Below are positions 17,910-26,183 of a stretch of DNA of 64,000 nucleotides, one piece after another; the stretch's first letter is position 1, and every line of letters starts with the position of its first letter. The notes beneath the pieces were generated by a model that was given only the letters and a program-made list of their open reading frames with translations, did no database searches and was not told the DNA's origin. The DNA comes from JAOTVV01 sp041602035 (GTDB lineage Bacteria; Gemmatimonadota; Gemmatimonadetes; Gemmatimonadales; GWC2-71-9): assembly GCA_041602035.1 (NCBI GenBank), contig JBFIHA010000011.1, positions 18,834 to 82,833 on the forward strand. The letters run 5' to 3'. A program made the translations under genes and the position numbers.

Positions 17910-19565
17910 TCAGTTGACGTAGCGATCCCGAGGGAGGCGGCGGTCGATCGGGACGCCCCACGCGGGGAGCGTCGCCGTCAAGTTGTCTCCGCGGATGGAC
18001 ACGTTCTCGAATCGATGGTGCACACCCGCCTTCGGGACCGTGCAACTGATCCAGATCGCGGGGGCGTCGGCGTTGATCAGGGAGACCGCATCCGTCCAAC
18101 GACGCCGAGCTGCCTCGATGTCCCGGGCGGCGAGCGCCGCGCGAACGGCGCGATCCACCTCAGGGTTGACATACGAGCCGAAGTTGAAGCCGCCGATCGC
18201 GTCGCTGGTCCACACCTCGCTGATCGAGGCGGGGCTCGGATCGCCGCCGTACGATCCGTAGAACATGTCGAACCGACCCGACTCCGCGCGCTGCAGAAAT
18301 GTGTTGAAGTCCAGTTCGGTGATGCGCATCTCCACGCCCAGGCTCTTGAGCTGCTCCTGGATGATCTGCGCGAACCGGCGGCGGGCCACGCTGGTCTCGG
18401 GAACGATGATGGAGAAGCTGAGCCGCTGACCGTTCCGGTCCAGCACGCCGTCTCCGTCGGAATCACGCCACCCCAGGGCGGTGAGCTCGCGTCGGGCCCG
18501 TGCCGCGTCGTACATGAGGCGGGTATAGTCGAGGCCGTAGATCCACAGCGCTGGGCTCACCGGCCCGTCCGCCACGATGCCGTCCGGACCGTCCACCGCG
18601 CGGACGGCAGCCGCGCGATCAACGCCCGCGGTCAGGGCCCGACGCAGCTCCCGATCGGCAAACAGGGGGTGGGGTCGAGCCGGGTCGTTCGGGTCTCGGA
18701 GGTTGAAGAGCAAATAGCTGTAGAACGTAGATGGCTCGTACGCGATGGCCCGCACGTCGTCCGACGTCTCCGCGCGTTGCACGGCCTCCGGCGGGAGGTA
18801 GTTGAGGACGTCCACGCTTCCTGAGAGGAGCTGGGTAATCGCCGCCGACATGTCGCCACCGGTCGTGCGCCAGATCACGCGCCTGAGCCCCGGTCGTGGA
18901 AGGAAGGAGGCGGTGTCGGCCACCAACTCTACCGATTCGCCGGCGCGCCATTGGACGAAGCGATAGGGGCCGGCGCCAACCGGATTGCGGCCGAATGGGT
19001 GCGCGACGAGCTCTGCGCGCGGCACGGTGTCGAGCACGTGCTTCGGCAGAATCCACATGTGGTAGACCGCGTCGAACAGCTGCTCCAGATACGGTCTCGG
19101 GAAGTGGAACGCGACGGTGTGGGGGCCGCGCGCGTTCACCCCGGCGATCTGGAGCACACGCGGTCTGGCGGGAGATCCGACCAGCGAGTCGCGGTAGACC
19201 TCGTACGTGAAGACCACATCGTCGGCCGTGACGGGCACGCCGTCATGCCAACGCGCATCGGGATTCAGCGAGAAAACGAGTGTCAGGGAATCCTCGCGGA
19301 TCCAGGAGCTGGCGAGCCGTGGCTCGAAGCCCGAGGTGTCGACAGTGTTCAAGTCCGGGCCGAGGGCAGCCAGCTTGGTGAAGACGAGGTCGATGATCGA
19401 GCGGGCGATGTCGCCTTGTGCGCTTGGGGGAAACAGCACGTCGGCTTCGGCCGGAGTCGCGATGACGGCCGTGCCGCACCACCCATCGGGACACGACTCA
19501 CCCTGGTCGGAGACGCACGCGGCGACGACGAGTCCCGCTAGCAGGGTGGTGAGGATGCGGAGCAT
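17910..19565 (-). CDS. oppA: Peptide-binding lipoprotein, OppA/DppA family
   Basis: Solute-binding protein of the importer, anchored in the membrane by a lipid. The 551-residue protein starts MLRILTTLLAGLVVAACVS with lipobox VVAAC. It has the family-5 signature DARWHDGVPVTADDVVFTYEV near residue 115 and domain-II elements such as LPAWGVPIDRRLP at the C-terminus. ATG at 19565 lies six bases after GGAGG, better than the ATG at 19589. Ligand is predicted to be a peptide, but family members also bind nickel or sugars. It lies 40 bases after the lipM-like gene, which links it to the gcv genes. Confidence 0.9.
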   Translation of the reverse strand: MLRILTTLLAGLVVAACVSDQGESCPDGWCGTAVIATPAEADVLFPPSAQGDIARSIIDLVFTKLAALGPDLNTVDTSGFEPRLASSWIREDSLTLVFSLNPDARWHDGVPVTADDVVFTYEVYRDSLVGSPARPRVLQIAGVNARGPHTVAFHFPRPYLEQLFDAVYHMWILPKHVLDTVPRAELVAHPFGRNPVGAGPYRFVQWRAGESVELVADTASFLPRPGLRRVIWRTTGGDMSAAITQLLSGSVDVLNYLPPEAVQRAETSDDVRAIAYEPSTFYSYLLFNLRDPNDPARPHPLFADRELRRALTAGVDRAAAVRAVDGPDGIVADGPVSPALWIYGLDYTRLMYDAARARRELTALGWRDSDGDGVLDRNGQRLSFSIIVPETSVARRRFAQIIQEQLKSLGVEMRITELDFNTFLQRAESGRFDMFYGSYGGDPSPASISEVWTSDAIGGFNFGSYVNPEVDRAVRAALAARDIEAARRRWTDAVSLINADAPAIWISCTVPKAGVHHRFENVSIRGDNLTATLPAWGVPIDRRLPRDRYVN

Positions 19566-19605
19566 CGGTGGCCTCCGTGGTCGGTTCATGTCGTCGAGCG
19601 CCGTC

Positions 19606-20448
19606 TCACCGCCGCCACGTCCACGCAGGGTCGGCGAAATGGGCTCGGTCGTCGGGCTCCGGACTGATTGGGCCGGAACTCCAGGCTCCGCCCCACGCGG
19701 TGCGCGCTGCCGTCGCGATTGCGCTGGCGACTTCATCGAACGATACGGTCCGCCCCAGCACCTTGCGGAGGGCGGTAGCGCCGGACGGCCCGGTAGCCCG
19801 GTGGGTGACTCGTGTCACGAGATCCTGACCATCGTCGAGCAGGAGCGATCCGTGCTGCAACATCCCGCCGCGCTCGCGGACTTGGGCACTGCCTACGAGC
19901 TTCCGTCCGCCGACCACGATCTCGCCCCCGACGGGTGCGGCAAAACAGGGTCCCGCTGCGGGTCGCAGGGGTGTGGCCGGTGGGCGGGCGAGCGTCGCCG
20001 GTACCCCGATCCGCCTCAACGCGTGTTCCAGCATCTCATGAATCGAAATGTATGCGTTCCTGAGGGACCCGAACACATGTTGGGGCGCCGCGACCGCGTA
20101 CGTCACCTCGTGCTCGTGCCACACCGCGCGGCCGCCGGTGGGACGTCGGACCGTGTCCAGGCCCAGGCGGGCGATCGCGTGGCGGTCGTATCGCTGGCAG
20201 GCGGGCTCGTTGCGGCCGAAGGACAGGCAGGGAGGATTCCAGCGGTAGAGTCGGAGCGTCGCCATGCCGTCTTGCGCGAGGCGGAGGAGTGCCCAATCGA
20301 TCGCCATGTTCGCGGCGCCGGACCGGCCAACGGGGTCGATCGCCAGGCGCCAGGGCACCGTGGCTCGGTCGGTGCGGCGATCCGGTGCGTCGTGCAGGGC
20401 GGGTCCGCTGCCGTGCGCGCTTCCACCAGTGGTTCCGCGACGCGTCAC
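19606..20448 (-). CDS. lipM: Octanoyl/lipoate transferase, LipM/LplA family
   Basis: Transfers octanoyl or lipoyl groups to lipoyl domains, with GcvH as the likely target here. From the GTG start the protein has 280 residues. It shows VRRPTGGRAVWHEHEVTYAV near residue 105, and then GPCFAAPVGGE with a cysteine at residue 168 and GGRKLVGSAQVRERGGMLQHG with the lysine at residue 183. A cysteine directly before the lysine motif is the pattern of LipM rather than of ATP-dependent LplA. GTG overlaps the gcvP stop as GTGA. Lipoate ligase remains an alternative. Confidence 0.78.
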   Translation of the reverse strand: MTRRGTTGGSAHGSGPALHDAPDRRTDRATVPWRLAIDPVGRSGAANMAIDWALLRLAQDGMATLRLYRWNPPCLSFGRNEPACQRYDRHAIARLGLDTVRRPTGGRAVWHEHEVTYAVAAPQHVFGSLRNAYISIHEMLEHALRRIGVPATLARPPATPLRPAAGPCFAAPVGGEIVVGGRKLVGSAQVRERGGMLQHGSLLLDDGQDLVTRVTHRATGPSGATALRKVLGRTVSFDEVASAIATAARTAWGGAWSSGPISPEPDDRAHFADPAWTWRR

Positions 20449-23345
20449 GCCGCTCCGGCCGGTTCGTACGCCTCCAGCGGCAGGCACGTGCACACCAGAT
20501 GCCGGTCGCCATAGGCCGCGTCGGCACGGCCCACCGGGGGCCAGACCTTGTGCGCCCGCGTTTCGGGCGAAGGGAAGGCGGCGCGCTCACGGGAGTACGG
20601 CCGATCCCAATCGTCCACCAGCAGATCGGCCAGCGTGTGCGGGGCGTTCCTCAGGAGGTTGTTCTCGGGGTCGGCCCGACCCTCTTCGATCTCTCTGATC
20701 TCCTCACGAATCGCGATCATCGCCCGGCAGAAGCGGTCCAGCTCTTCCTTCGACTCGCTTTCCGTGGGCTCGACCATCAACGTCCCGGCCACCGGAAAGG
20801 ACACGGTAGGGGCGTGGAATCCATAATCCATGAGTCGGGTCGCGATATCGGTCACATCCACGCCCGCGGACTGCTTGACCGGGCGGGTATCCAGGATGCA
20901 CTCGTGCGCGATGAGCCCGCCACGACCGGCGTACAGCAGGTCGAAGTGGCCACGCAAGCAATGCGCGATGTAGTTGGCGTTGAGGATCGCCACCTGCGTG
21001 GATTCAACGAGGCCGTGACGGCCCATCATGCGGATGTACGCCCAGGAGATCGGCAGGATGGAGGGGCTCCCCCACGGGGCGGCTGACACCGTCCCACAGG
21101 GTTGGGCGATCCCGAGCGGGACAACCGGGTGGTCCGGCAGGAACGGCATCAAGTGCTCGGCCACCCCGATGGGTCCCATGCCCGGTCCGCCACCGCCGTG
21201 CGGGATGGCGAAGGTCTTGTGGAGGTTGAGGTGACAGACGTCCGCACCGATGTCGCCCGGTCGGGCGATGCCGACCATGGCATTGAGATTCGCGCCGTCG
21301 AGGTAGACCTGGCCCCCGTTCGCATGAATCACTCCACACATCTCGCGGATCGTGGCTTCGAACACTCCGTGGGTCGAGGGATACGTGATCATGAACGCGG
21401 CCAGGTCAGTCCGATACTGGTCGGCCTTGGCCCGCAGATCGTCCATGTCGACGTTGCCGTTCTCGTCGGTCTTGACCACGACCACCCGGAGGCCCGCCAT
21501 CACGGCGCTAGCCGGATTGGTGCCGTGGGCCGATTGTGGGATCAGGCACACGGTGCGGTGGCCCTCACCGTTGGCACGGAGGTAGGCGCGAATCACCAGG
21601 AGACCTGCGAACTCGCCCTGCGACCCGGCATTGGGTTGGAGCGAGATACCAGGAAACCCCGTGATCTCGGACAGGTAGGACGACAGCTCCTGGAACAACT
21701 GGGCATAGCCCGCTGCCTGTTCGCGGGGCGCGAACGGATGCAGCGCCCCGAATTCGGGCCATGAGACCGGGAGCATCTCCGCAGCCGCATTGAGTTTCAT
21801 CGTGCACGAGCCGAGCGGAATCATGGCCGACGTGAGCGAGAGATCACGATCCTCGAGGCGTTTCAGGTAGCGGACCATCTCCGTTTCAGAGTGATACCGA
21901 TTGAAGCACTCGTGCGTCAGGTACAGGGAGGTCCGTGCCAGGGGTGTGGGGATGACCGGTCGGACGCGCTCGACGAGGGCCGGCACGTCGAGGTCGGGTG
22001 CGCCGTCGAATGCGAAAATCGAGATCAGGTCGGCGAGATCGCGCTCCGACGTCGTTTCGTCGAGCGTCACCCCGATGCGGGTCGGCGTGATCGGCCGTAG
22101 GTTGACGCGGTGGGCACGGGCGCGCTCGTGGACCTGGGTTGCCCGCTCCGCCTCGAGGTCGACAGCGAGCGTATCGAAGAACGGCTCGTGGGCGATGCGG
22201 CAGCCGAATTGGCGCACGGCGTCCGCCAAGGCCGTGGTGAGCGTGCGGACCCGCTCCGCGATCCGGCGAATGCCGCTCGGACCGTGATACGCAGCGTACA
22301 TGCCGGCCATCACGGCGAGCAACACCTGGGCGGTGCACACGTTGCTCGTCGCCTTTTCGCGACGGATATGCTGCTCGCGCGTCTGGAGGGCCATGCGCAG
22401 GGTGGACCGTCCTTCCGGATCGCGCGTGACGCCAATGATCCGTCCTGGCACGTGGCGCTTGTATTCCTCCTTTGTGGCGAAGAACGCGGCATGCGGGCCC
22501 CCGTATCCCAGCGGCACGCCAAAGCGCTGCGTGTTCCCGACTGCCACGTCGGCGCCCCATTCCCCTGGCGGCACCAAGAGCGCCAGGCTCAATAGATCGG
22601 TCGCGGCCGTGATGATGGCGCCGGCGGTGTGCGCGCGCTCGCACAGGCGACGGAAGTCATCGATCCGCCCCTCGCTGGCGGGGTACTGCACCAGTGCTCC
22701 GGCCACATGGGCCGTGAACTCGAAGTTCTGAGGATCTTCGACCTCGACCGTGATGCCTCTTGCCTCGGCGCGAGTCCGCACGACGGCGATCGTTTGCGGA
22801 TGGCAGCCGGTATCCACGAGGTACACGGGGTGATTGGCGTCTTTGGCCTTGGCAACCGCCATCGTGAACGTCATGGCCTCGGCAGCGGCTGTCGCCTCGT
22901 CGAGCAGTGAGGCGTTTGCGACGGGCAGGGCCGTGAGGTCGGCCACCATGGTTTGGAACCCGAGTAACGCCTCGAGCCGTCCCTGGGAAATCTCGGCTTG
23001 GTACGGCGTGTACGCCGTGTACCAGCCGGGGTTCTCCAAGATGTTGCGCTGGATCACCGGCGGAACGATGCAGTTCGCGTACCCCATGCCGATGTATGAC
23101 CGGAACACCTGGTTCTTGGCGGCGATCGTCCGGAGTGTGTGCAGCGCCTCGTACTCCGACAGTGCGGTGGGCAGGTCGAGTGCGCGCTCGAGCCGGATCT
23201 CCCGCGGGACGGCGGCGTCGACGAGCCCCGTGAGTGAATCGTGACCGAGGCTGACGAGCATGTCCGCGATGTCGCTCGGCCGTGGACCGATGTGCCGCCG
23301 CACGAAGGGATCACCGTGGTGTGGCACCGGAGCGTGGTGGGTCAT
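20445..23345 (-). CDS. gcvP: Glycine dehydrogenase (decarboxylating), P protein
   Basis: PLP enzyme that decarboxylates glycine and passes the aminomethyl group to the lipoyl arm of GcvH. The 966-residue protein is the single-chain form, with the N-terminal half (from HHGDPFVRRHIGPR) and the C-terminal half joined. The PLP lysine is in HLHKTFAIPHGGGGPGMG near residue 700. GcvT is not in this window. ATG follows GAGG at nine bases; the gene lies 93 bases after gcvH with a hairpin between them. Confidence 0.98.
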   Translation of the reverse strand: MTHHAPVPHHGDPFVRRHIGPRPSDIADMLVSLGHDSLTGLVDAAVPREIRLERALDLPTALSEYEALHTLRTIAAKNQVFRSYIGMGYANCIVPPVIQRNILENPGWYTAYTPYQAEISQGRLEALLGFQTMVADLTALPVANASLLDEATAAAEAMTFTMAVAKAKDANHPVYLVDTGCHPQTIAVVRTRAEARGITVEVEDPQNFEFTAHVAGALVQYPASEGRIDDFRRLCERAHTAGAIITAATDLLSLALLVPPGEWGADVAVGNTQRFGVPLGYGGPHAAFFATKEEYKRHVPGRIIGVTRDPEGRSTLRMALQTREQHIRREKATSNVCTAQVLLAVMAGMYAAYHGPSGIRRIAERVRTLTTALADAVRQFGCRIAHEPFFDTLAVDLEAERATQVHERARAHRVNLRPITPTRIGVTLDETTSERDLADLISIFAFDGAPDLDVPALVERVRPVIPTPLARTSLYLTHECFNRYHSETEMVRYLKRLEDRDLSLTSAMIPLGSCTMKLNAAAEMLPVSWPEFGALHPFAPREQAAGYAQLFQELSSYLSEITGFPGISLQPNAGSQGEFAGLLVIRAYLRANGEGHRTVCLIPQSAHGTNPASAVMAGLRVVVVKTDENGNVDMDDLRAKADQYRTDLAAFMITYPSTHGVFEATIREMCGVIHANGGQVYLDGANLNAMVGIARPGDIGADVCHLNLHKTFAIPHGGGGPGMGPIGVAEHLMPFLPDHPVVPLGIAQPCGTVSAAPWGSPSILPISWAYIRMMGRHGLVESTQVAILNANYIAHCLRGHFDLLYAGRGGLIAHECILDTRPVKQSAGVDVTDIATRLMDYGFHAPTVSFPVAGTLMVEPTESESKEELDRFCRAMIAIREEIREIEEGRADPENNLLRNAPHTLADLLVDDWDRPYSRERAAFPSPETRAHKVWPPVGRADAAYGDRHLVCTCLPLEAYEPAGAA

Positions 23346-23369
23346 GATGTCGTGCCTCTATGCGTGCAA

Positions 23370-23393
23370 ACGCCCCGGGGGGTCCCAGGGCGT
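23370..23393 (-). promoter_or_regulatory. Hairpin between gcvH and gcvP
   Basis: ACGCCC at 23370-23375 pairs with GGGCGT at 23388-23393, with three more GC pairs inside after one mismatch. On the transcript it falls between the gcvH stop and the gcvP start. It could lower read-through or protect one side of the mRNA; there is no T-run, so a full terminator is unlikely. Confidence 0.4.
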
Positions 23394-23438
23394 CTCACGG
23401 CAGATCGGTTGCGTTGTCCCCCGAGACCGAAAGCCTGC

Positions 23439-23828
23439 TCACTCCCCGATGTGCTGGGCGTAGTCAGCCGCAGTGAGCAGTTGATGCAGGTCCGCCGGGC
23501 TGCGGATCTCGAGTTTGAGCATCCATCCGTCGCCGTACGGATCGCGGTTGATCAGAGCTGGATCGGCCTCGAGGGCCGTGTTGATCTCGACGACTTCCCC
23601 GGTCACGGGACAGTAGAGCTGCGAGACCGCTTTCACGGCTTCGATGGTGCCGAACTCGTCCATCTGATTGAACTTGGCACCGACTTCGGGCAGATCGACG
23701 TACACCACGTCGCCCAGCTCGCCTTGCGCGTAGTCGGTGATGCCAACCACGACGATGCCGGCATCCTCCGTCGGCCGCACATATTCGTGCTCTTCCGTGT
23801 AGTGGAGACTGTCAGGGATCTGGGACAT
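23439..23828 (-). CDS. gcvH: Glycine cleavage system H protein
   Basis: A 129-residue lipoyl carrier that shuttles the aminomethyl group between P, T and L proteins. It has HEYVRPTEDAGIVVVGITDYAQ near residue 15 and the lipoylation site GTIEAVKAVSQLYCPV with the modified lysine. It is the first gene of the gcvH-gcvP-lipM-opp run, behind a well-matched sigma-70 promoter and a 5' leader of about 30 bases. Confidence 0.97.
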   Translation of the reverse strand: MSQIPDSLHYTEEHEYVRPTEDAGIVVVGITDYAQGELGDVVYVDLPEVGAKFNQMDEFGTIEAVKAVSQLYCPVTGEVVEINTALEADPALINRDPYGDGWMLKLEIRSPADLHQLLTAADYAQHIGE

Positions 23829-23863
23829 GGTGGATCCGTAGTTAGGCGTTCAACGGCGACGGT

Positions 23864-23892
23864 AGGTTATGCGCCCTCCGTCGACCTGTCAA
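23864..23892 (-). promoter_or_regulatory. Sigma-70 promoter for the gcvH-gcvP operon
   Basis: On the minus strand the -35 box is a perfect TTGACA (23887-23892) and the -10 box is TAACCT (23864-23869), 17 bases apart. Transcription should start near 23857, about 30 bases before the gcvH ATG, which leaves no room for a glycine riboswitch. Confidence 0.72.
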
Positions 23893-23898
23893 CCGGGC

Positions 23899-25098
23899 TC
23901 ATCGCAGGTGGAAGAGACCTGTCGCTGGGTGCTCGCCCGCCACGGCCGCGCGGTACCACTCGCGCCCGGGCATATCGGTGGTTGCCCCACTGGATCTCGG
24001 TTCCAGCCCGCACGGTGTGACCGTGGTCACGTGGCGCGACCGATCAGGCGGAAGCCACGGCCGGACATCGACGCCGAACACAGAGGACTCGCCGCCCGAC
24101 GGGTCGGGATCCGGAGGTGCTGCGACGTAGACCAGCTGCGGGGGTACCGGGACGCGGAGGAGGGCGTGCCGAGTCCACACGTGGACGGCGCAATGATCGG
24201 CGTCGCGGTTCAATCCGTCGGGTCCGAACGTGACCACCGTCGAAGGCTGGATCTCGGTGATCGCTCTCGTCACACGGTCGATGGCATTTGCGTCCTCCGG
24301 ATCGAGGCCACCCGACGCCCGCCCGAGGGTCACGATCTCACCTGGGATCCCGAGAGATGGAGTGCTCGTGGCGCTCACCACGCACATCTCGACGCCGGCG
24401 TCGGCGTACCGTTCCATCGTGCCGCGCATTGTGGCGAGCACGTCGTCGCCGTGGGCGACAACCACTACGAGCGGTCCTCGGCCGGCATCGCTGGCGCGTG
24501 CCGCCCGGTAGCGCACCTCGCGCCATGCCTTGTGGGCCGATCGCTCCAGGGCCGGAAGGCTCCCCGCATTGTCGACGACGATGTGGCTCTTCTCGCGCTT
24601 GGTCGCCGAAGGCTGTTGCGTCGCCATGAGTCGGTCCGCGTCGTCCGGGCCGAGTCCACGGTGCTCCAGGAGGCGCCGCCGCCTGGTCTCGGTCGGTGCA
24701 TCCACCAGCACGATGAGATCGAACTGTTCCGGGTCCAGGACCTCGAACAGCAGCGGGATGTCGTTGACGAGGATCGCATCACCGCGTGCGGCCGCATCCG
24801 CCGCGAGCCGCGCGCGTCGTTTCCCCACCGCAGGATGGACGATGCCGTTGAGCCGAGACCGTGCGGCGTCGTCGTACAGGATACGACGGCGAAGCCACGT
24901 GCGGTCGAGGGTGTCATCCGGCTGCAGCACGTCGGTCCCGAACGCGTCGATGATGGCGGCGTAGGTGGGTGTCCCGGGCGTCTGGACGTCTCGCACCAGC
25001 TGGTCGGCATCCAGTACCGTGGCGCCCCACGACGCGAAATGCGAGGCGACGGTCGACTTGCCGCTCGCCACGTTTCCCGTGAGACCCACATTGAGCAT
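23899..25098 (-). CDS. coaE: Dephospho-CoA kinase fused to a PIG-L (LmbE-like) domain
   Basis: A 399-residue fusion. Residues 1-200 are dephospho-CoA kinase, the last CoA step: P-loop GNVASGKST at residues 8-16, LDADQLVRDV, and NDIPLLFE near residue 112. Residues about 209-330 resemble PIG-L/LmbE zinc deacetylases: VVVVAHGDDVLATMRGTM, with H216 and D218/D219 at the usual AHPDDE site, and GLNRDADHCAVH with D301 and H302. The usual proline and glutamate are changed (GDDV), so zinc binding may be kept but full activity is doubtful. The tail is Pro/Arg-rich. It follows tdk after 29 bases. Family PIG-L proteins remove acyl groups from sugars. Confidence 0.85.
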   Translation of the reverse strand: MLNVGLTGNVASGKSTVASHFASWGATVLDADQLVRDVQTPGTPTYAAIIDAFGTDVLQPDDTLDRTWLRRRILYDDAARSRLNGIVHPAVGKRRARLAADAAARGDAILVNDIPLLFEVLDPEQFDLIVLVDAPTETRRRRLLEHRGLGPDDADRLMATQQPSATKREKSHIVVDNAGSLPALERSAHKAWREVRYRAARASDAGRGPLVVVVAHGDDVLATMRGTMERYADAGVEMCVVSATSTPSLGIPGEIVTLGRASGGLDPEDANAIDRVTRAITEIQPSTVVTFGPDGLNRDADHCAVHVWTRHALLRVPVPPQLVYVAAPPDPDPSGGESSVFGVDVRPWLPPDRSRHVTTVTPCGLEPRSSGATTDMPGREWYRAAVAGEHPATGLFHLR

Positions 25099-25127
25099 CG
25101 GTCAGTCGATGCGGCGGTTGGAGACGA

Positions 25128-25730
25128 TCACAAGAGTCGAGTTTGGTCCTCGTCCTTATACGGGACCTCGTGACAGTGTCGGCACCGCGCCTCGTAGCTC
25201 TCGCTGCCGCCGACCATGATCGTCGGGGAATCATAGCGCGCCGGCCGCCCATCGATGAGCCGCTGATTGCGGCAGGCGGGGTCACCGCAGGACACGCAGA
25301 TGGCGTGCAGCTTGTCGACGACTTCGGCCACCGCCAACAGGTACGGCATCGGGCCGAACGGCTCCCCCCGGAAGTCGGTGTCGGTTCCCGCCACGATCAC
25401 GCGGAGGCCGCCAGCGGCGAGCGTGGTGCACACGTCGACCACGCCGGCGTCGAGAAACTGTGCCTCGTCGATCGCCACGACTCCGGTGTCCTGCCGAATC
25501 TCGCGCATGATCTCGGCCGACGAATCGGCGGGTTGGGCTTCGACGCACAGCCCGTCGTGGGTCGTGACCTGGTAGACCCCGTAGCGGTCATCCAGATGGG
25601 ATTTGAAGACCTGGACTCGGTGCTTGGCGATGATGGCGCGTCGAACTCGGCGGATGAGCTCCTCGCTCTTGCCCGCAAACATCACGCCGGCAATGACCTC
25701 GATCCATCCTGGACGTGTGCTGTGCACCAT
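25128..25730 (-). CDS. tdk: Thymidine kinase
   Basis: Phosphorylates thymidine for the salvage pathway. The 200-residue protein has the P-loop GVMFAGKSEELIRRV near residue 15, where the usual proline is a valine, and the catalytic DEAQFLD near residue 90. Zinc ligands are CVSCGDPACR and CRHCHEV near the C-terminus. ATG is preceded by GGAGGG at seven bases; the frame extends 22 codons upstream without family similarity. It precedes the coaE fusion by 29 bases on the same strand and is divergent from the HU gene. Confidence 0.95.
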   Translation of the reverse strand: MVHSTRPGWIEVIAGVMFAGKSEELIRRVRRAIIAKHRVQVFKSHLDDRYGVYQVTTHDGLCVEAQPADSSAEIMREIRQDTGVVAIDEAQFLDAGVVDVCTTLAAGGLRVIVAGTDTDFRGEPFGPMPYLLAVAEVVDKLHAICVSCGDPACRNQRLIDGRPARYDSPTIMVGGSESYEARCRHCHEVPYKDEDQTRLL

Positions 25731-25894
25731 GCGAGAACCCTCCAACCCTGTGGAGGAGGCTATCGCGCCCGCCGAGTCGGGGCAAGCGCTTGCCAAACCC
25801 GACCCCTCCCTCCTTACTTTGATGCCAGCACGGCGCCGGAGGGCGACCGTAACCCGACCGGAAGGTCAATTCCTATCTCACAAGGGGGTACGGG

Positions 25895-26176
25895 GTGAAC
25901 AAGACGGAGCTAACCGAGGCACTGGCATCGCAGGCCGGCCTGTCCAAGGCCGATGCGGGTCGCGCCATCGAGGCGATCTTCGGCGACGCCGGGCTCATCG
26001 CGGGCGCGCTGAAGAAGGGCAGCAAGGTGCAGATCACGGGATTCGGGACGTTCGTGGCCCGCAAACGCAAGGCCCGAACCGGGCGTGATCCGCGCACCGG
26101 CGCGACCATTCAGATCCAGGCCGCGACCCTTCCGGCCTTCAAGGCCGGTCAGGCGTTGAAAGACGCGCTGAACTAG
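25895..26176 (+). CDS. hup: HU-family DNA-binding protein
   Basis: A 93-residue nucleoid protein. It begins MNKTELTEALASQAGLSK, has KVQITGFGTFVARKRKAR with the DNA-binding arm near residue 45, and RDPRTGATIQI. The start is GTG, six bases after AAGGGGG. It is divergent from tdk and convergent with the degenerate helicase gene, seven bases apart. Confidence 0.96.
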   Translation: MNKTELTEALASQAGLSKADAGRAIEAIFGDAGLIAGALKKGSKVQITGFGTFVARKRKARTGRDPRTGATIQIQAATLPAFKAGQALKDALN

Positions 26177-26183
26177 GCGAGCG

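Noticed and set aside
23829..23898. Glycine riboswitch before gcvH
   Set aside because: The promoter lies at 23864-23892, which leaves a leader of about 30 bases, too short.
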